NCBI RefSeq assembly: GCF_002911665.1
Contig: NZ_MTBP01000003.1
Location: 310,001 to 374,000, forward strand
Direction: 5' to 3'
Length of the DNA: 64,000 nucleotides
Origin: Actinomadura rubteroloni
Lineage (GTDB): Bacteria; Actinomycetota; Actinomycetes; Streptosporangiales; Streptosporangiaceae
This document shows, piece after piece, positions 17,312 to 25,598 of the stretch. Each line of letters starts with the position of its first letter. Position 1 is the stretch's first letter. Both the position numbers and the translations under genes were made by a program. The notes beneath the pieces are model-generated. The model was given only the letters and a program-made list of their open reading frames with translations. It had not been told where the DNA came from and did no database searches.

Positions 17312-18342
17312 TCCAAGGGCCGGACGCCGACGCGGAGCGCGGTCGTCCCCGCAGCCTCCCCGAGGGCGGCGTCCAGGTCCGTCAGGGGATGGACGGTCCC
17401 GAGGACGTCCGAGACGGGCAGGCGCGCCGACTCGGCCCAGGCCACGGCCCCGGCCAGGTCGGCGGGTGTGTAGTTGTGGACGCCCCGGACGGTCAGCAGC
17501 CCGCGCACCACGTCCTGCGCCGACCAGTCCAGCGCGACGCCCGGCGAGACCGTCCCGGCGAGCACGATCGTCCCGCCGGTCGCGGTGCGGGCCGGAGCGC
17601 GCCGGACCGCGTCGGCCGCGCCGGACAGTTCGAGGCAGGCGTCGGCGGGCGGCACCTCCTCGTCCGGGCCGGCGGCGTGCCGCGCGCCCGCCCGCAGGGC
17701 CGTCGCGCGGCGTCCCGGATCGGGGTCGAGGACGGTGACGGACGCGCCCCGGCCGGCGAGCATCGCGGTGGCGAGGACGCCGAGCAGGCCCGCCCCGCAG
17801 ACGGTGACGTCCCGTCCGGCGACGTCCCCGGCGGCGCCGGCGACCGCGACGGCCGTCGCCGTCGCGCACCCGAGCGGCGCGGCGAGGGCGGCGGGCAGGT
17901 CCGGCGGCACCACGGCCAGCGGGGTCCCGGCGCGGACGAGCACGTGGCTCGCGTAGCCGCCCGACAGCGGCCCCGCGTCCGCGAGCGCCGCGTGGCCGTA
18001 CTTGAACAGCCGCGCGCACTTGTGCGGCAGGCCCCGGCGGCACCGCGCGCACGTCCCGCACGCCGCGTAGATCCCGATCGCGACACGGTCGCCGGCCGCG
18101 ACGCGCCGCCCCCGGACGTCGGTGACGGCGTCCGGCCCGAGCCGGACGACCCGTCCCACCACCTCGTGACCGAGCACGCCCGGCGCCGGGCCCGGCCGCC
18201 GTCCGGCGACGGTGTGCAGGTCCGAGCCGCAGACCGTCGCCAGCTCGACCGCGACCAGCAGCTCGCCCGGCGCGGGGTCGGGGGGCGCGACCGCGAGCGG
18301 CCGGTGCCGTCCGCCGGGGCCCGGCCACACCAGCGCGATCAC
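17305..18342 (-). CDS. Zinc-binding alcohol dehydrogenase, phosphonate-catabolism type
   Basis: A 345-aa medium-chain dehydrogenase. Catalytic zinc ligands are in VCGSDLHTVAG and LGHEVVGRV; the structural zinc site is the CGTCARCRRGLPHKC cysteine cluster; the Rossmann glycines are in VCGAGLLGVLATAM. It starts with GTG at 18342, overlapping the stop of the PhnE gene (GTGA). Position at the end of a phnDCE operon marks it as the putative dehydrogenase recurrently found with phosphonate genes (TIGR03366-like). It probably oxidises an alcohol intermediate or its derivative during phosphonate breakdown; the substrate is unproven. Confidence 0.82.
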   Translation of the reverse strand: MIALVWPGPGGRHRPLAVAPPDPAPGELLVAVELATVCGSDLHTVAGRRPGPAPGVLGHEVVGRVVRLGPDAVTDVRGRRVAAGDRVAIGIYAACGTCARCRRGLPHKCARLFKYGHAALADAGPLSGGYASHVLVRAGTPLAVVPPDLPAALAAPLGCATATAVAVAGAAGDVAGRDVTVCGAGLLGVLATAMLAGRGASVTVLDPDPGRRATALRAGARHAAGPDEEVPPADACLELSGAADAVRRAPARTATGGTIVLAGTVSPGVALDWSAQDVVRGLLTVRGVHNYTPADLAGAVAWAESARLPVSDVLGTVHPLTDLDAALGEAAGTTALRVGVRPLEK

Positions 18343-19154
18343 GCCGCGAGCCGCCGCCGGACGAGCGAGCTGAGCAGGTCCACCGCCACCACCAGGACGA
18401 GCACCATGAGGATGTAGGTGAGCATCTGGTCGAACCGGAACTCCTGGATCGACTGGTTGATGAGGAACCCGATCCCGCCCGCGCCGACGAGCCCGAGAAC
18501 GAGCGACGCCCGCACGTTCACGTCCAGCCGGTAGAGCGCGAGCCCGACCAGTTGCGGCAGGCACGCGGGCAGCACCGCGTGCGCGACGAGCTGGGCGCGG
18601 CCCGCCCCGGCGATGCGCAGCGCCTGCGCCGGGCCGTCGTCGGCCTCCTCCATCGCCTCCGACCACAGCTTGCCCATCACGCCGGTGTTGTTGCAGACCA
18701 GCGCGAGGACCCCGGCGAACGGGCCGAGCCCGACGGCGGTGACGAAGACCAGCGCGAACACCACGTCCGGGACGGCCCGCAGGAACGACATGATCCCCCG
18801 CGCAGCCTGGTAGACGGTCGCGTCGCCGTTGACGGCCCGCGATCCGAGCGCGCACAGCACCGCCGTGAACGGGATCGACAGCGTGGTGCCGAGCAGGCCC
18901 GTCCACAGGGTCACCAGGCAGGCTTTCAGGCCGTCCCGGACGACCGGGTCCCACGTCAGGTCCGGCGGGACGGCCTCGGACACGAACCGCGCCATCCCGT
19001 GCCACCCGTCGGCGAGCATCCCGAGGTCCATCTCGGTGCCGCGCCACGCCGCGACGTGCAGTCCGACGACGACGGCCGCGACGACCGTCCCGGCGGCGAG
19101 CGTGCGCGGGCTGCGCGGCCGGGGCGGCACGGCCAGCCGTTCGGGCGCGCTCAT
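18339..19154 (-). CDS. phnE: Phosphonate ABC transporter permease
   Basis: A 271-aa inner-membrane permease with about six membrane segments. The domain fits PhnE: LVTLWTGLLGTTLSIPFTAV at the start of the BPD transport fold, RAVPDVVFALVFVTAVGLGP, and the coupling loop EAMEEADDGPAQALRIAGAG that meets the ATPase. The C-terminal membrane region includes ASLVLGLVGAGGIGFLINQS. It overlaps PhnC (ATGA) and the dehydrogenase (GTGA), so it is translated in a tight operon. Role: import of a phosphonate or phosphate ester with PhnC and PhnD. Confidence 0.92.
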   Translation of the reverse strand: MSAPERLAVPPRPRSPRTLAAGTVVAAVVVGLHVAAWRGTEMDLGMLADGWHGMARFVSEAVPPDLTWDPVVRDGLKACLVTLWTGLLGTTLSIPFTAVLCALGSRAVNGDATVYQAARGIMSFLRAVPDVVFALVFVTAVGLGPFAGVLALVCNNTGVMGKLWSEAMEEADDGPAQALRIAGAGRAQLVAHAVLPACLPQLVGLALYRLDVNVRASLVLGLVGAGGIGFLINQSIQEFRFDQMLTYILMVLVLVVAVDLLSSLVRRRLAA

Positions 19155-19900
19155 GCGGCTACCTCCTCGTTCGCGGTGTAGAGGGCGGCGACCTGCTCGG
19201 CGGAGACGGCGTCGCCGCGCCCGGCGAACGCGATCCGCCCGCCGCGCAGCCCGACCAGCCGGTCGGCGTGCCGCCGGGCCAGGTCGGGCTGGTGCAGGAC
19301 GGCCGCGACGGCGAGCGACTCCGACCGCGCGAGGCCCGCCATCACCGCCATGACGTTCTCGGCGGCGGACGGGTCCAGCGCCGAGACCGGCTCGTCCGCC
19401 AGCAGCACCTTCGCCCGCTGGCACAGCGCGCGGGCCAGCGCCACGCGCTGCCGCTGGCCGCCCGACAGCGCGGCGGCCCGCTCGTGCGCGCGGTCGGCGA
19501 GGCCGACCCGGTCCAGGCAGGCCATCGCCTCCTCGCGCAGGTCGCGGGGGAAGACCGCCGGCGCCCACGACCGGCGCAGCGGCAGCCGGCCGAGCGCCCC
19601 GGCGCAGACGTTGTCCAGCGCCGAACGCCGTCCGACCAGGTGGATCTGCTGGAACACCATCGCGACGCGGGCGCGGTCGGCCGGGCGCGGCGCGGCGAGC
19701 AGGTCGGCGCCGAGCGCGTGGACCGTTCCCGCGTCCGGCCGGACGAGCCCGACGACGCACTTCAGCGCCGTCGACTTGCCCGACCCGTTCGCGCCGAGCA
19801 GCGCGACGACCTCGCCGGGCGCCACGTCCAGGTCGAACTCCGACAGCACGGCGCGCCCGCCGAAGGACTTGCGCAGCCCGCGCACGCTGAGCGCCCCCAT
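19151..19900 (-). CDS. phnC: Phosphonate ABC transporter ATP-binding protein
   Basis: A 249-aa ABC ATPase. Walker A is GANGSGKST (residues 36-44), the Q-loop is VFQQIHLVGRRSALDNV (a PhnC-type segment), the signature is LSGGQRQRVALARAL and Walker B is VLLADEPVSALD. It begins immediately after the PhnD stop codon (TAG then ATG, no gap) and overlaps PhnE. It powers the phosphonate importer. Confidence 0.93.
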   Translation of the reverse strand: MGALSVRGLRKSFGGRAVLSEFDLDVAPGEVVALLGANGSGKSTALKCVVGLVRPDAGTVHALGADLLAAPRPADRARVAMVFQQIHLVGRRSALDNVCAGALGRLPLRRSWAPAVFPRDLREEAMACLDRVGLADRAHERAAALSGGQRQRVALARALCQRAKVLLADEPVSALDPSAAENVMAVMAGLARSESLAVAAVLHQPDLARRHADRLVGLRGGRIAFAGRGDAVSAEQVAALYTANEEVAA

Positions 19901-20797
19901 CTACAGGTTCTTCTCGGTCAGGCCGAGCGTCTTCGCCAGGTCGAACAGCGGCTGGTAGGTCTGCCGCGTGACCGGGACGAGCGGGCCCGGCTGGACGTCC
20001 AGGTAGGAGCCGACCTTGGCGACGTCCTGCGGCGTCAGCGAGGTCAGCGCCGCGACGAGTCTGCTCCGGAACGCCGGGTCCAGGCCCTTCGCGACGGTGA
20101 TCGGGTCGTTCGGGATCGGGTCGGACGCCCAGATCTGGCGGTACTTCGCCGCGTCGAACTGGTGCTCGGCGGTCGACGTGGCCTGCTGCTGGGTGTTGAT
20201 CTCGGCGGCGTCCACCTTGCCGTAGGTGAGCGCAATCAGGGACTGCGGGTGCCCGCCCGCGTACTGGAGCTTGACGTCGGAGTCGGCCAGGCCCGCCTTG
20301 CGGAGCGCGTAGCGGGGCAGCGCGTCGCCGGACGTCGAGCCGGTGTCGGACAGGGCGAGCGTGCGGCCCTTCAGCCCGGCGATCGAGGTGATCGGGCTGT
20401 CCTTCTTCACCCAGATGCCGGCCTTGTAGGTCGAGACCGTCCGGTCCGGGTTGCCGAATGAAACGACGGGCTCGGCGCCGGTGCGCCGCGCCGCGAACAC
20501 GAACCCGAGCGGGCCGAACTGGGCCAGGTCGAGCTTGCCGTTCTGCATGGCCAGCACCTCGGCGGAGTAACCCTGGACGATCTGGACCTCGACCGGGCAC
20601 CCGAGCTTCGCCCGCAGCGCGTCGCCGAGCGTCTTGTAGGCGGGGGTGAGCTTGGCGGCGTCCTCGAACGGCTCGACGCCGAAGCGCACCTTGCCGTGCG
20701 GGCACCCGCCCGTCGCGTCGGCGCCGGACGATCCGCAGCCGGTGAGCGCGAGCGCGGCCAGGGGAAGCGCGGTCAGGGCATGGAGGAATCTACGCAT
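19901..20797 (-). CDS. phnD: Phosphonate ABC transporter substrate-binding lipoprotein
   Basis: A 298-aa periplasmic-type binding protein. A signal peptide ends in the lipobox LALTGC (Cys21). The PhnD family pattern is clear: RFGVEPFEDAAKLTPAYKTL, VQIVQGYSAEVLAMQNGKLD, GPLGFVFAARR, LALSDTGSTSGDALPRYAL and AAEINTQQQ. An AAAGG ribosome site lies about 8 bases before ATG 20797. It captures phosphonate (or another phosphorus oxyanion such as phosphite) outside the membrane and delivers it to PhnE. It lies 11 bp downstream of the FAD oxidoreductase gene. Confidence 0.93.
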   Translation of the reverse strand: MRRFLHALTALPLAALALTGCGSSGADATGGCPHGKVRFGVEPFEDAAKLTPAYKTLGDALRAKLGCPVEVQIVQGYSAEVLAMQNGKLDLAQFGPLGFVFAARRTGAEPVVSFGNPDRTVSTYKAGIWVKKDSPITSIAGLKGRTLALSDTGSTSGDALPRYALRKAGLADSDVKLQYAGGHPQSLIALTYGKVDAAEINTQQQATSTAEHQFDAAKYRQIWASDPIPNDPITVAKGLDPAFRSRLVAALTSLTPQDVAKVGSYLDVQPGPLVPVTRQTYQPLFDLAKTLGLTEKNL

Positions 20798-20808
20798 CTC
20801 GGGGCCTT

Positions 20809-21942
20809 TCAGAGGAGTGAGTCGAGGACGGCCCGCGCCAGTCCGTGCGCGGTGGTCATGCCGATGCCCGAGGTGACGGCGACGGCGCGGACCCCGTCGG
20901 CGACCTTGGCGTTCAGGAAGTCGGTCGTCGCGGACGAGGCGTACACGCCCCGCCAGCGCCGCAGCACGCGCAGGGACGGGACGCCGAGCAGCCGCGCGCC
21001 CTCGCGCAGCAGCAGCGCGGCCGTGTCCTCGTCGTCGAACGGCGGGTGCGCGGCGGCGTAGTGGTGCGTGTCGCCGAGGACGATCGCGCCGCCGGGCCGC
21101 TGGGTGAACATCAGGTTCACGTCGGCGTCCAGCAGGTCGGGCCGCTCGGCGGCGACGACCGCGCGCAGCGCGGCGGCCGACGGCTGCGCGGCGAACCCCC
21201 GGTAGCGCAGCAGCGACGTGCCGGTCAGGACGCCGGGGGCGACGCGCAGCCCGTCCGGCGGCGCCACCTCCAGCATCTGGAGCAGGCAGCGGGTCACCCC
21301 TTCGGCCGCGTCCGGCAGCAGCCGGTCCAGGTCGTGGCCCGCCGCGACGACCGTCCGCGCGGCCCGCACCTCGCCCCGCGACGTGCGGACGAGCCCGGGT
21401 TCCACCCCGAGGACGGTCGTGCGCCACGCGATCGGGACGCCCTGCCCGGCGAGCCACCCGGCCAGCGCCGGGATCACCGCCGGGGCGTCCAGTCGCAGGT
21501 CGAGGGGCAGGTGGGCGCCGCCGAGGACCGCCGGGTCGGCGCGCGGCAGGTGCCGGGCGACGCCCGCCGCGTCCAGCAGCCGGACCTGGCCGGCGCCGCG
21601 CTCGGCGGCGAACTCCTCCAGGACGGCCAGTTCCTCGGGGCGCCGCGCGACGACCAGCGTCCCGCACGCGTCCGCCGTGAAGCCCGCCTCGACCGCGAGC
21701 CGCAGCCAGGTCTCGCGCGCGGCCAGCGCGTAGCGGAGCGCATCACCCGTCTGCGCGGTGACGCAGATGTGGCCGAAGTTGCGGACGGACGCGCCCGTGG
21801 CGAACGCGTCGCGCTCCACGATCGCGACCGACAGGCCGCGCCGGCGCGCCTCGGCGGCGTGCGCGAGCCCGACGACGCCCGCGCCGACGACGAGCAGGTC
21901 GACGGGCGAACCGGGGAGCGGAGAGGTGGGAAGGCTGGTCAT
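20809..21942 (-). CDS. FAD-dependent oxidoreductase, phosphonate-associated family
   Basis: A 377-aa DAO-type flavoenzyme. The FAD-binding GAGVVG lies at residues 20-25 in VDLLVVGAGVVGLAHAAEAR, and ASVRNFGHICVTAQTGDAL resembles the TIGR03364 family that recurs beside phosphonatase-like genes. The C-terminal FAD contact is VTSGIGMTTAHGLARAV. The likely reaction is oxidation of an amine such as an aminoalkylphosphonate, giving an aldehyde for the downstream steps (inference from context). ATG 21942 is favoured; the in-frame ATG at 22038 would extend into the promoter region. It is the first gene of the minus-strand operon. Confidence 0.83.
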   Translation of the reverse strand: MTSLPTSPLPGSPVDLLVVGAGVVGLAHAAEARRRGLSVAIVERDAFATGASVRNFGHICVTAQTGDALRYALAARETWLRLAVEAGFTADACGTLVVARRPEELAVLEEFAAERGAGQVRLLDAAGVARHLPRADPAVLGGAHLPLDLRLDAPAVIPALAGWLAGQGVPIAWRTTVLGVEPGLVRTSRGEVRAARTVVAAGHDLDRLLPDAAEGVTRCLLQMLEVAPPDGLRVAPGVLTGTSLLRYRGFAAQPSAAALRAVVAAERPDLLDADVNLMFTQRPGGAIVLGDTHHYAAAHPPFDDEDTAALLLREGARLLGVPSLRVLRRWRGVYASSATTDFLNAKVADGVRAVAVTSGIGMTTAHGLARAVLDSLL

Positions 21943-21993
21943 GGCCCCAGAGAGTCGCCGCGGCCGGCGTGGCGCGTCAACGGTCCGGACGCT

Positions 21994-22007
21994 CTTGTAC
22001 AGACAAG
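21994..22007. promoter_or_regulatory. Candidate GntR operator in phosphonate divergon
   Basis: CTTGT-ACAG-ACAAG is a 5-bp perfect inverted repeat with a 4-bp centre. It sits between the oxidoreductase start (21942) and the GntR start (22078). Size and symmetry suit a HutC-type GntR dimer. A partial CTTGTATGGTC copy lies at 22061. Confidence 0.55.
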
Positions 22008-22039
22008 TTAATCGCCTGTTCACCTGGTCAATGGCCATG

Positions 22040-22070
22040 TTGACAGCGCCGCGGACGGCACTTGTATGGT
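22040..22070 (+). promoter_or_regulatory. Sigma-70-like promoter of the GntR gene (leaderless)
   Basis: TTGACA at 22040-22045 is a perfect -35 box. A -10-like TGTATG/TATGGT lies at 22063-22070. Transcription would begin near 22077-22078, exactly at the GTG start codon. The mRNA would then be leaderless, and the in-frame ATG at 22066, inside the -10, cannot be the start. Confidence 0.6.
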
Positions 22071-22077
22071 CACCTTC

Positions 22078-22833
22078 GTGACGTCCCTACATGCCCGGCT
22101 CGCCGACGCCCTCCGCGAGCGGATCGTGACCGGCGCGCTCGCCGTCGGCGAGGCGCTGCCGTCGGAGGCGCGGCTCGGCGAGGAGTTCGGAGCGTCCCGC
22201 GGGACGGTCCGGCAGGCGCTGTCGGCGCTGCGCCACGAAGGGCTGATCGAGGGCGGCCGGGGGCGGCAGCCGGTCGTCCGGCGCCGTCCGACGGCCCAGC
22301 CCTTCGAGACCTTCCTGTCGTTCTCCGCCTGGGCCGACCAGACCGGGCACCGGCCCGGCCAGCGCACCGTCGAGCTGGCCCGGCGCGGCGCCGACCCGGT
22401 CGCCGCCCGCGCGCTCGGCGTGCCGCCGGGGGAGCCGGTCATCGACGTTCTACGGCTGCGGCTGCTCGACGGCGAACCGGTCATGCTGGAGCGCAGCACG
22501 TTCGTCCTCGACGTCGGACGGCTGCTGTTCGACTTCGACCCCGACGGCGGCTCGCTCTACGCGGGCCTGCTCGCGCGCGGCGTGGACATCACCGCCGCCA
22601 CCCACACCATCGACGCGATCGCCGCGCCGTCCGCCGACGCCGAACGCCTCGGTGTCGCCAAGGGCAGCCCGCTGCTGCGCGAGCGCCGCACGGCGTGCAC
22701 GGCCGACGGACGCCCGGTCGAGTACGGCGACGACCGGTACCGGCCCGACCGCGTCGCGTTCACCATCGCCAACGCCCGCGCGCAGCGCCTCGCGTTCGTC
22801 CGCACCCTGCCCGACACCGGAGAGACACCGTGA
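22078..22833 (+). CDS. GntR family regulator, HutC/PhnF subfamily
   Basis: A 251-aa GntR regulator. The winged helix (LHARLADALRERIVTGAL, LPSEARLGEEFGASRGTVRQ) is followed by a UTRA ligand domain (PVIDVLRLRLLDGEPVMLER ... VEYGDDRYRPDRVAFTI), which places it in the HutC group that includes PhnF. It is divergent from the FAD oxidoreductase/phnDCE operon and overlaps the HAD hydrolase gene (GTGA), so it likely represses both arms of the cluster until a phosphonate-derived ligand binds. GTG 22078 is chosen on promoter position; ATG 22066 would add four residues. Confidence 0.88.
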   Translation: MTSLHARLADALRERIVTGALAVGEALPSEARLGEEFGASRGTVRQALSALRHEGLIEGGRGRQPVVRRRPTAQPFETFLSFSAWADQTGHRPGQRTVELARRGADPVAARALGVPPGEPVIDVLRLRLLDGEPVMLERSTFVLDVGRLLFDFDPDGGSLYAGLLARGVDITAATHTIDAIAAPSADAERLGVAKGSPLLRERRTACTADGRPVEYGDDRYRPDRVAFTIANARAQRLAFVRTLPDTGETP

Positions 22834-23507
22834 ACGCATCGTTCGACCTCGCCGCGCTGGACATGGCCGGCACCACCGTCCAGGAGGGCGGCGCCGTGTA
22901 CGCCGCCCTGGAACAGGCCGTGGCGGGACACGCCGGCCGTCCCGTCCCCGCCGCCGCGCTGCGCCGCTGGACCGGCACCGACAAGCGCGAGGCCGCCGCC
23001 GGGCTGCTCACCGAACTGACCGGCGCCGCCCCCGCCGCCGACGTCGACGCGGTCTACGCCGACTTCGCGGGCCGTCTGGGCGAGGCGTACGCGACCGTCC
23101 CGCCGGTTCCCCTGCCGGGCGTCGCCGACGCGATCGCCGCGCTGCGCGCCGCCGGGGTGAAGGTCGTCCTGCAGACCGGCTACGCCCGCGACATCGCCGA
23201 ATCCATCCTCGCCGCGATGGACTGGACGGTCGGCGGCACCGTGGACGGCCTGGTCACCAGCGACGAGGTCCCCGCCGGCCGCCCCGCCCCCTACCTCATC
23301 TTCCGGGCGATGGAACTGGCCGGCGTGACGTCCGTCGACCGCGTCCTTGTCGCCGGGGACACCCCCAACGACCTGGCCGCCGGCCGCAATGCCGGAGCGC
23401 GCTTCGTGGTCGGCGTCCTCTCCGGCGCCGGATCCGCCGCCGACCTCGGCGCCGAGCGCCACACGCACCTCTTGCCGTCGGCCGCCCGGCTCCCCGCCCT
23501 CCTCTGA
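22830..23507 (+). CDS. Phosphonatase-like HAD hydrolase
   Basis: A 225-aa HAD superfamily protein. The nucleophile Asp11 is in ALDMAGTTVQEGGAVY; DMAGTT in place of DxDGT is characteristic of phosphonatase-like members (PhnX and TIGR03351). Motif II/III regions are VVLQTGYARDIAESIL and SDEVPAGRPAPYLIFRAM, and motif IV is VLVAGDTPNDLAAGRNAG. It starts with GTG overlapping the GntR stop (GTGA). It probably cleaves the C-P bond of a phosphonate aldehyde or dephosphorylates a product. It lacks the longer cap with the Schiff-base lysine that defines true PhnX, so the exact chemistry is uncertain. Confidence 0.85.
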   Translation: MNASFDLAALDMAGTTVQEGGAVYAALEQAVAGHAGRPVPAAALRRWTGTDKREAAAGLLTELTGAAPAADVDAVYADFAGRLGEAYATVPPVPLPGVADAIAALRAAGVKVVLQTGYARDIAESILAAMDWTVGGTVDGLVTSDEVPAGRPAPYLIFRAMELAGVTSVDRVLVAGDTPNDLAAGRNAGARFVVGVLSGAGSAADLGAERHTHLLPSAARLPALL

Positions 23508-23532
23508 CCCCGCCCGGTCCGGAACGCCGAAG

Positions 23533-23573
23533 GACCGTGGGGCTCCGCGACTCGGTCGCGGAGCCCCACGGTC
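23533..23573. terminator. Bidirectional terminator, 18-bp perfect stem
   Basis: Bases 23533-23550 and 23556-23573 pair perfectly over 18 bp around a 5-base loop (CTCGG). It stands between the convergent HAD hydrolase (ends 23507) and DHA2 exporter (ends 23586) genes, and should end transcripts from both sides. Confidence 0.85.
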
Positions 23574-23585
23574 GGGGGCGGTGTG

Positions 23586-25124
23586 TCAGGCGACGGGGAC
23601 GGGCTCCTCCGCCGCGTCCGGGATCACCTTCGGGACGGACCGGAGCGTCACCAGCGCCGCCCCCGCGACCAGCACCGCGAAGCCCGCGCTGAGCAGGAGC
23701 GCCGCGTGCATGCCGTCCACGAACGCGGTCCGCGCGGCATCGACGACCTGGGCGCCCGCCTGGGCCGGGAGGGCGGACGCGGCCTCGAACGCACCGGGCA
23801 GCGAGTCGCGGGCGTGCGCGGCGGGGCCGTGCGGGACGCCCGCCGGGAGGTCCAGCGCGTTCCGGTAGACGAGGTTCAGCACGCTGCCGAGGACGGCCAG
23901 CCCGAGCGCGCCGCCGAGTTCGGTCGCGGTCTCGGAGATCGCCGACGCCGCGCCCGTCCGCCGCCTCGGCACCGACGCGAGCACGGTGTCTCCGGTGACG
24001 GTCAGCGCCAGGCCCATGCCGACGCCCGACAGGACGGTCGGGATCGCGATGATCCAGTACGCGGTGCCCGTCCCGACGACCTGGAACGACGCGAACGCGG
24101 CGGCGGCGATGACCATGCCGAGCGCGACCGTCCGCGCCCGTCCGGCGGCGGCGATCAGCGGGGGCGCCAGCGCCGCGCCGCCCGCCATCGCGCCGAGCGC
24201 GCCGGGAAGTCCCGCCAGGCCCGCCCGCAGCGGCGACCAGCCGAGGACGAGCTGGAAGTACAGCGAGAAGATCAGCGACTGGGCGACCAGCGCGAACATC
24301 GCGAACAGGTTGGCGCTCACCGAACCGGTGAACGCGCGGTCGCGGAACAGCGAGACGTCGATCAGCGGCTCGTCCAACCGCGTCTGCCGCCACAGGAACG
24401 CGGCGATCCCGGCGACGCCGACCACGGCCGCGACGTACACGCGCGGCTCGCCGCCGTGCGCCGCCGCCTCCTTGACCGCGTAGACGAGCCCGAGCACGCC
24501 CGCCGCCGACAGCGGGACGCTCGCGAGGTCGAGCCGTCCGCTGACGGTCGCGGGCGCCTTCGGTAGAACCGCCAGCCCCGCCACCAGCACGAACAGCATC
24601 ACCGGCACGTTGATCAGGAACACCGAGCCCCACCAGAAGTGCCCGAGCAGAGCCCCGGCGACCACCGGCCCGAGCCCGACCGCGAGCCCGCCGACCGCCA
24701 TGAACCCGCCGACGGCGGCCGTCCGCTGCTTGGGGTCGGTGAACACGGCGCGGATGAGCGACAGCGCCGACGGCATCAGCGTCGCCCCCGCCACCCCGAG
24801 CAGCGCCCGCGCCCCGATCAGCAGCTCCGCCGACCCGGCGTACGCCGTCACGGCCGACGCCGCCGCGAAGAGCGCCGTCCCGATCAGCAGCAGCCGCCGG
24901 TGCCCGATCCGGTCACCGATCCCGCCCATCGTGACGAGCAGCGCCGCCAGCGCGAACCCGTACGCGTCCGAGATCCACAGGATCTGAGTGGCGGACGGCC
25001 CGAGATCGGCGCTGATCCGCGGAATCGCCTGGTTGAGAGCCGTGAGATCGACATTGGGGACGAGCGCCACCACCGCGCACAGCGCGAAGGTGCCCCACTT
25101 GCGAGCAGAAGAGATCGTTGCCAT
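23586..25124 (-). CDS. DHA2 family MFS exporter
   Basis: A 512-aa 14-TM MFS exporter. Markers are the first-helix region NVDLTALNQAIPRISADLGP, motif A GGIGDRIGHRRLLLIG, and motif C-like GLGPVVAGALLGHFWWGSVF. SmvA/LfrA-like quinolone and dye pumps share this layout. The start MATISSARKWG at 25124 is taken; an in-frame ATG at 25166 adds a non-membrane stretch without family look. No TetR is adjacent. Two 11-bp direct repeats lie 21-54 bp upstream of the start and may be its operator. Confidence 0.9.
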   Translation of the reverse strand: MATISSARKWGTFALCAVVALVPNVDLTALNQAIPRISADLGPSATQILWISDAYGFALAALLVTMGGIGDRIGHRRLLLIGTALFAAASAVTAYAGSAELLIGARALLGVAGATLMPSALSLIRAVFTDPKQRTAAVGGFMAVGGLAVGLGPVVAGALLGHFWWGSVFLINVPVMLFVLVAGLAVLPKAPATVSGRLDLASVPLSAAGVLGLVYAVKEAAAHGGEPRVYVAAVVGVAGIAAFLWRQTRLDEPLIDVSLFRDRAFTGSVSANLFAMFALVAQSLIFSLYFQLVLGWSPLRAGLAGLPGALGAMAGGAALAPPLIAAAGRARTVALGMVIAAAAFASFQVVGTGTAYWIIAIPTVLSGVGMGLALTVTGDTVLASVPRRRTGAASAISETATELGGALGLAVLGSVLNLVYRNALDLPAGVPHGPAAHARDSLPGAFEAASALPAQAGAQVVDAARTAFVDGMHAALLLSAGFAVLVAGAALVTLRSVPKVIPDAAEEPVPVA

Positions 25125-25145
25125 GCCGAGCACTCTGGATCCCGG

Positions 25146-25178
25146 CACTGACCACCGACGCACCAACCACTGACCACC
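25146..25178. repeat. Two 11-bp direct repeats upstream of DHA2 exporter
   Basis: CACTGACCACC occurs at 25146-25156 and again at 25168-25178, exactly 22 bp (two helical turns) apart. They lie just upstream of the exporter start at 25124, where a promoter is expected. This could be a regulator binding site with same-face repeats. Confidence 0.5.
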
Positions 25179-25280
25179 CGGCCCCCGCCGGTGCGCGAGC
25201 CATCAGCCGAGGACAGCGCACACCACAAGTAAGGCCCCTCGCCTCAGCCCTCCCCTCCGCAACGCCCCGAGCCGACCTCG

Positions 25281-25598
25281 CCCACGGCGTCGGCCAGGCG
25301 TGCCGCCTCAGGGCCATCGCGCACGGAGAGCCCGCGAAGGTCGATGCCGCATGCAGCGGGAGGACGGCGTCGGCCGCCAAGCGGGCCGCTTCGGGGACGC
25401 CGCGCACGGGAAGCCCGTCAGGGCCGCCGTCGCGCGGGTCGAGTGCTGCGCCCCCGGCGTCCCTTCGCGGAGATTCCCGGTCCGGTTCGGCGGCGCCGTC
25501 GGCGGTCGTGCGGGCCGCTTGGGGGACATCGTCCACAGCGGCTCGCCGGGCCGACGCCGCGCCCAAAAGGTAGGCGACGTCGCCGGTGGGGTGGGGCG
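25281..25598 (-). repeat. Three decayed tandem copies of the 3' end of the adjacent SARP-type gene
   Basis: The intact gene has GGCGTCGGCCGCCAGGCGGG at 25692 on the plus strand. Diverged copies of this stretch and its flanks start near 25286, 25366 and 25496. The copy at about 25471-25598 parallels the intact region for around 130 bp, with a deletion of about 11 bp. Read on the minus strand, pieces still resemble the real C-terminus: YLLGAASARRAAVDDVPQAA versus the real YLLGAATALAGSPVDDVPEA, and GLPVRGVPEAARLAADA versus GSPVDDVPEAARLAADA. Frames are shifted between copies, so none is coding. These are tandem 3'-end duplications in decay, or remains of tandem paralogues. Confidence 0.75.

Noticed and set aside
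25308-25529. A short minus-strand frame that could be a separate small gene
   Set aside because: It lies within the decayed copies of the neighbouring gene's 3' end and is better explained as repeat remnants.
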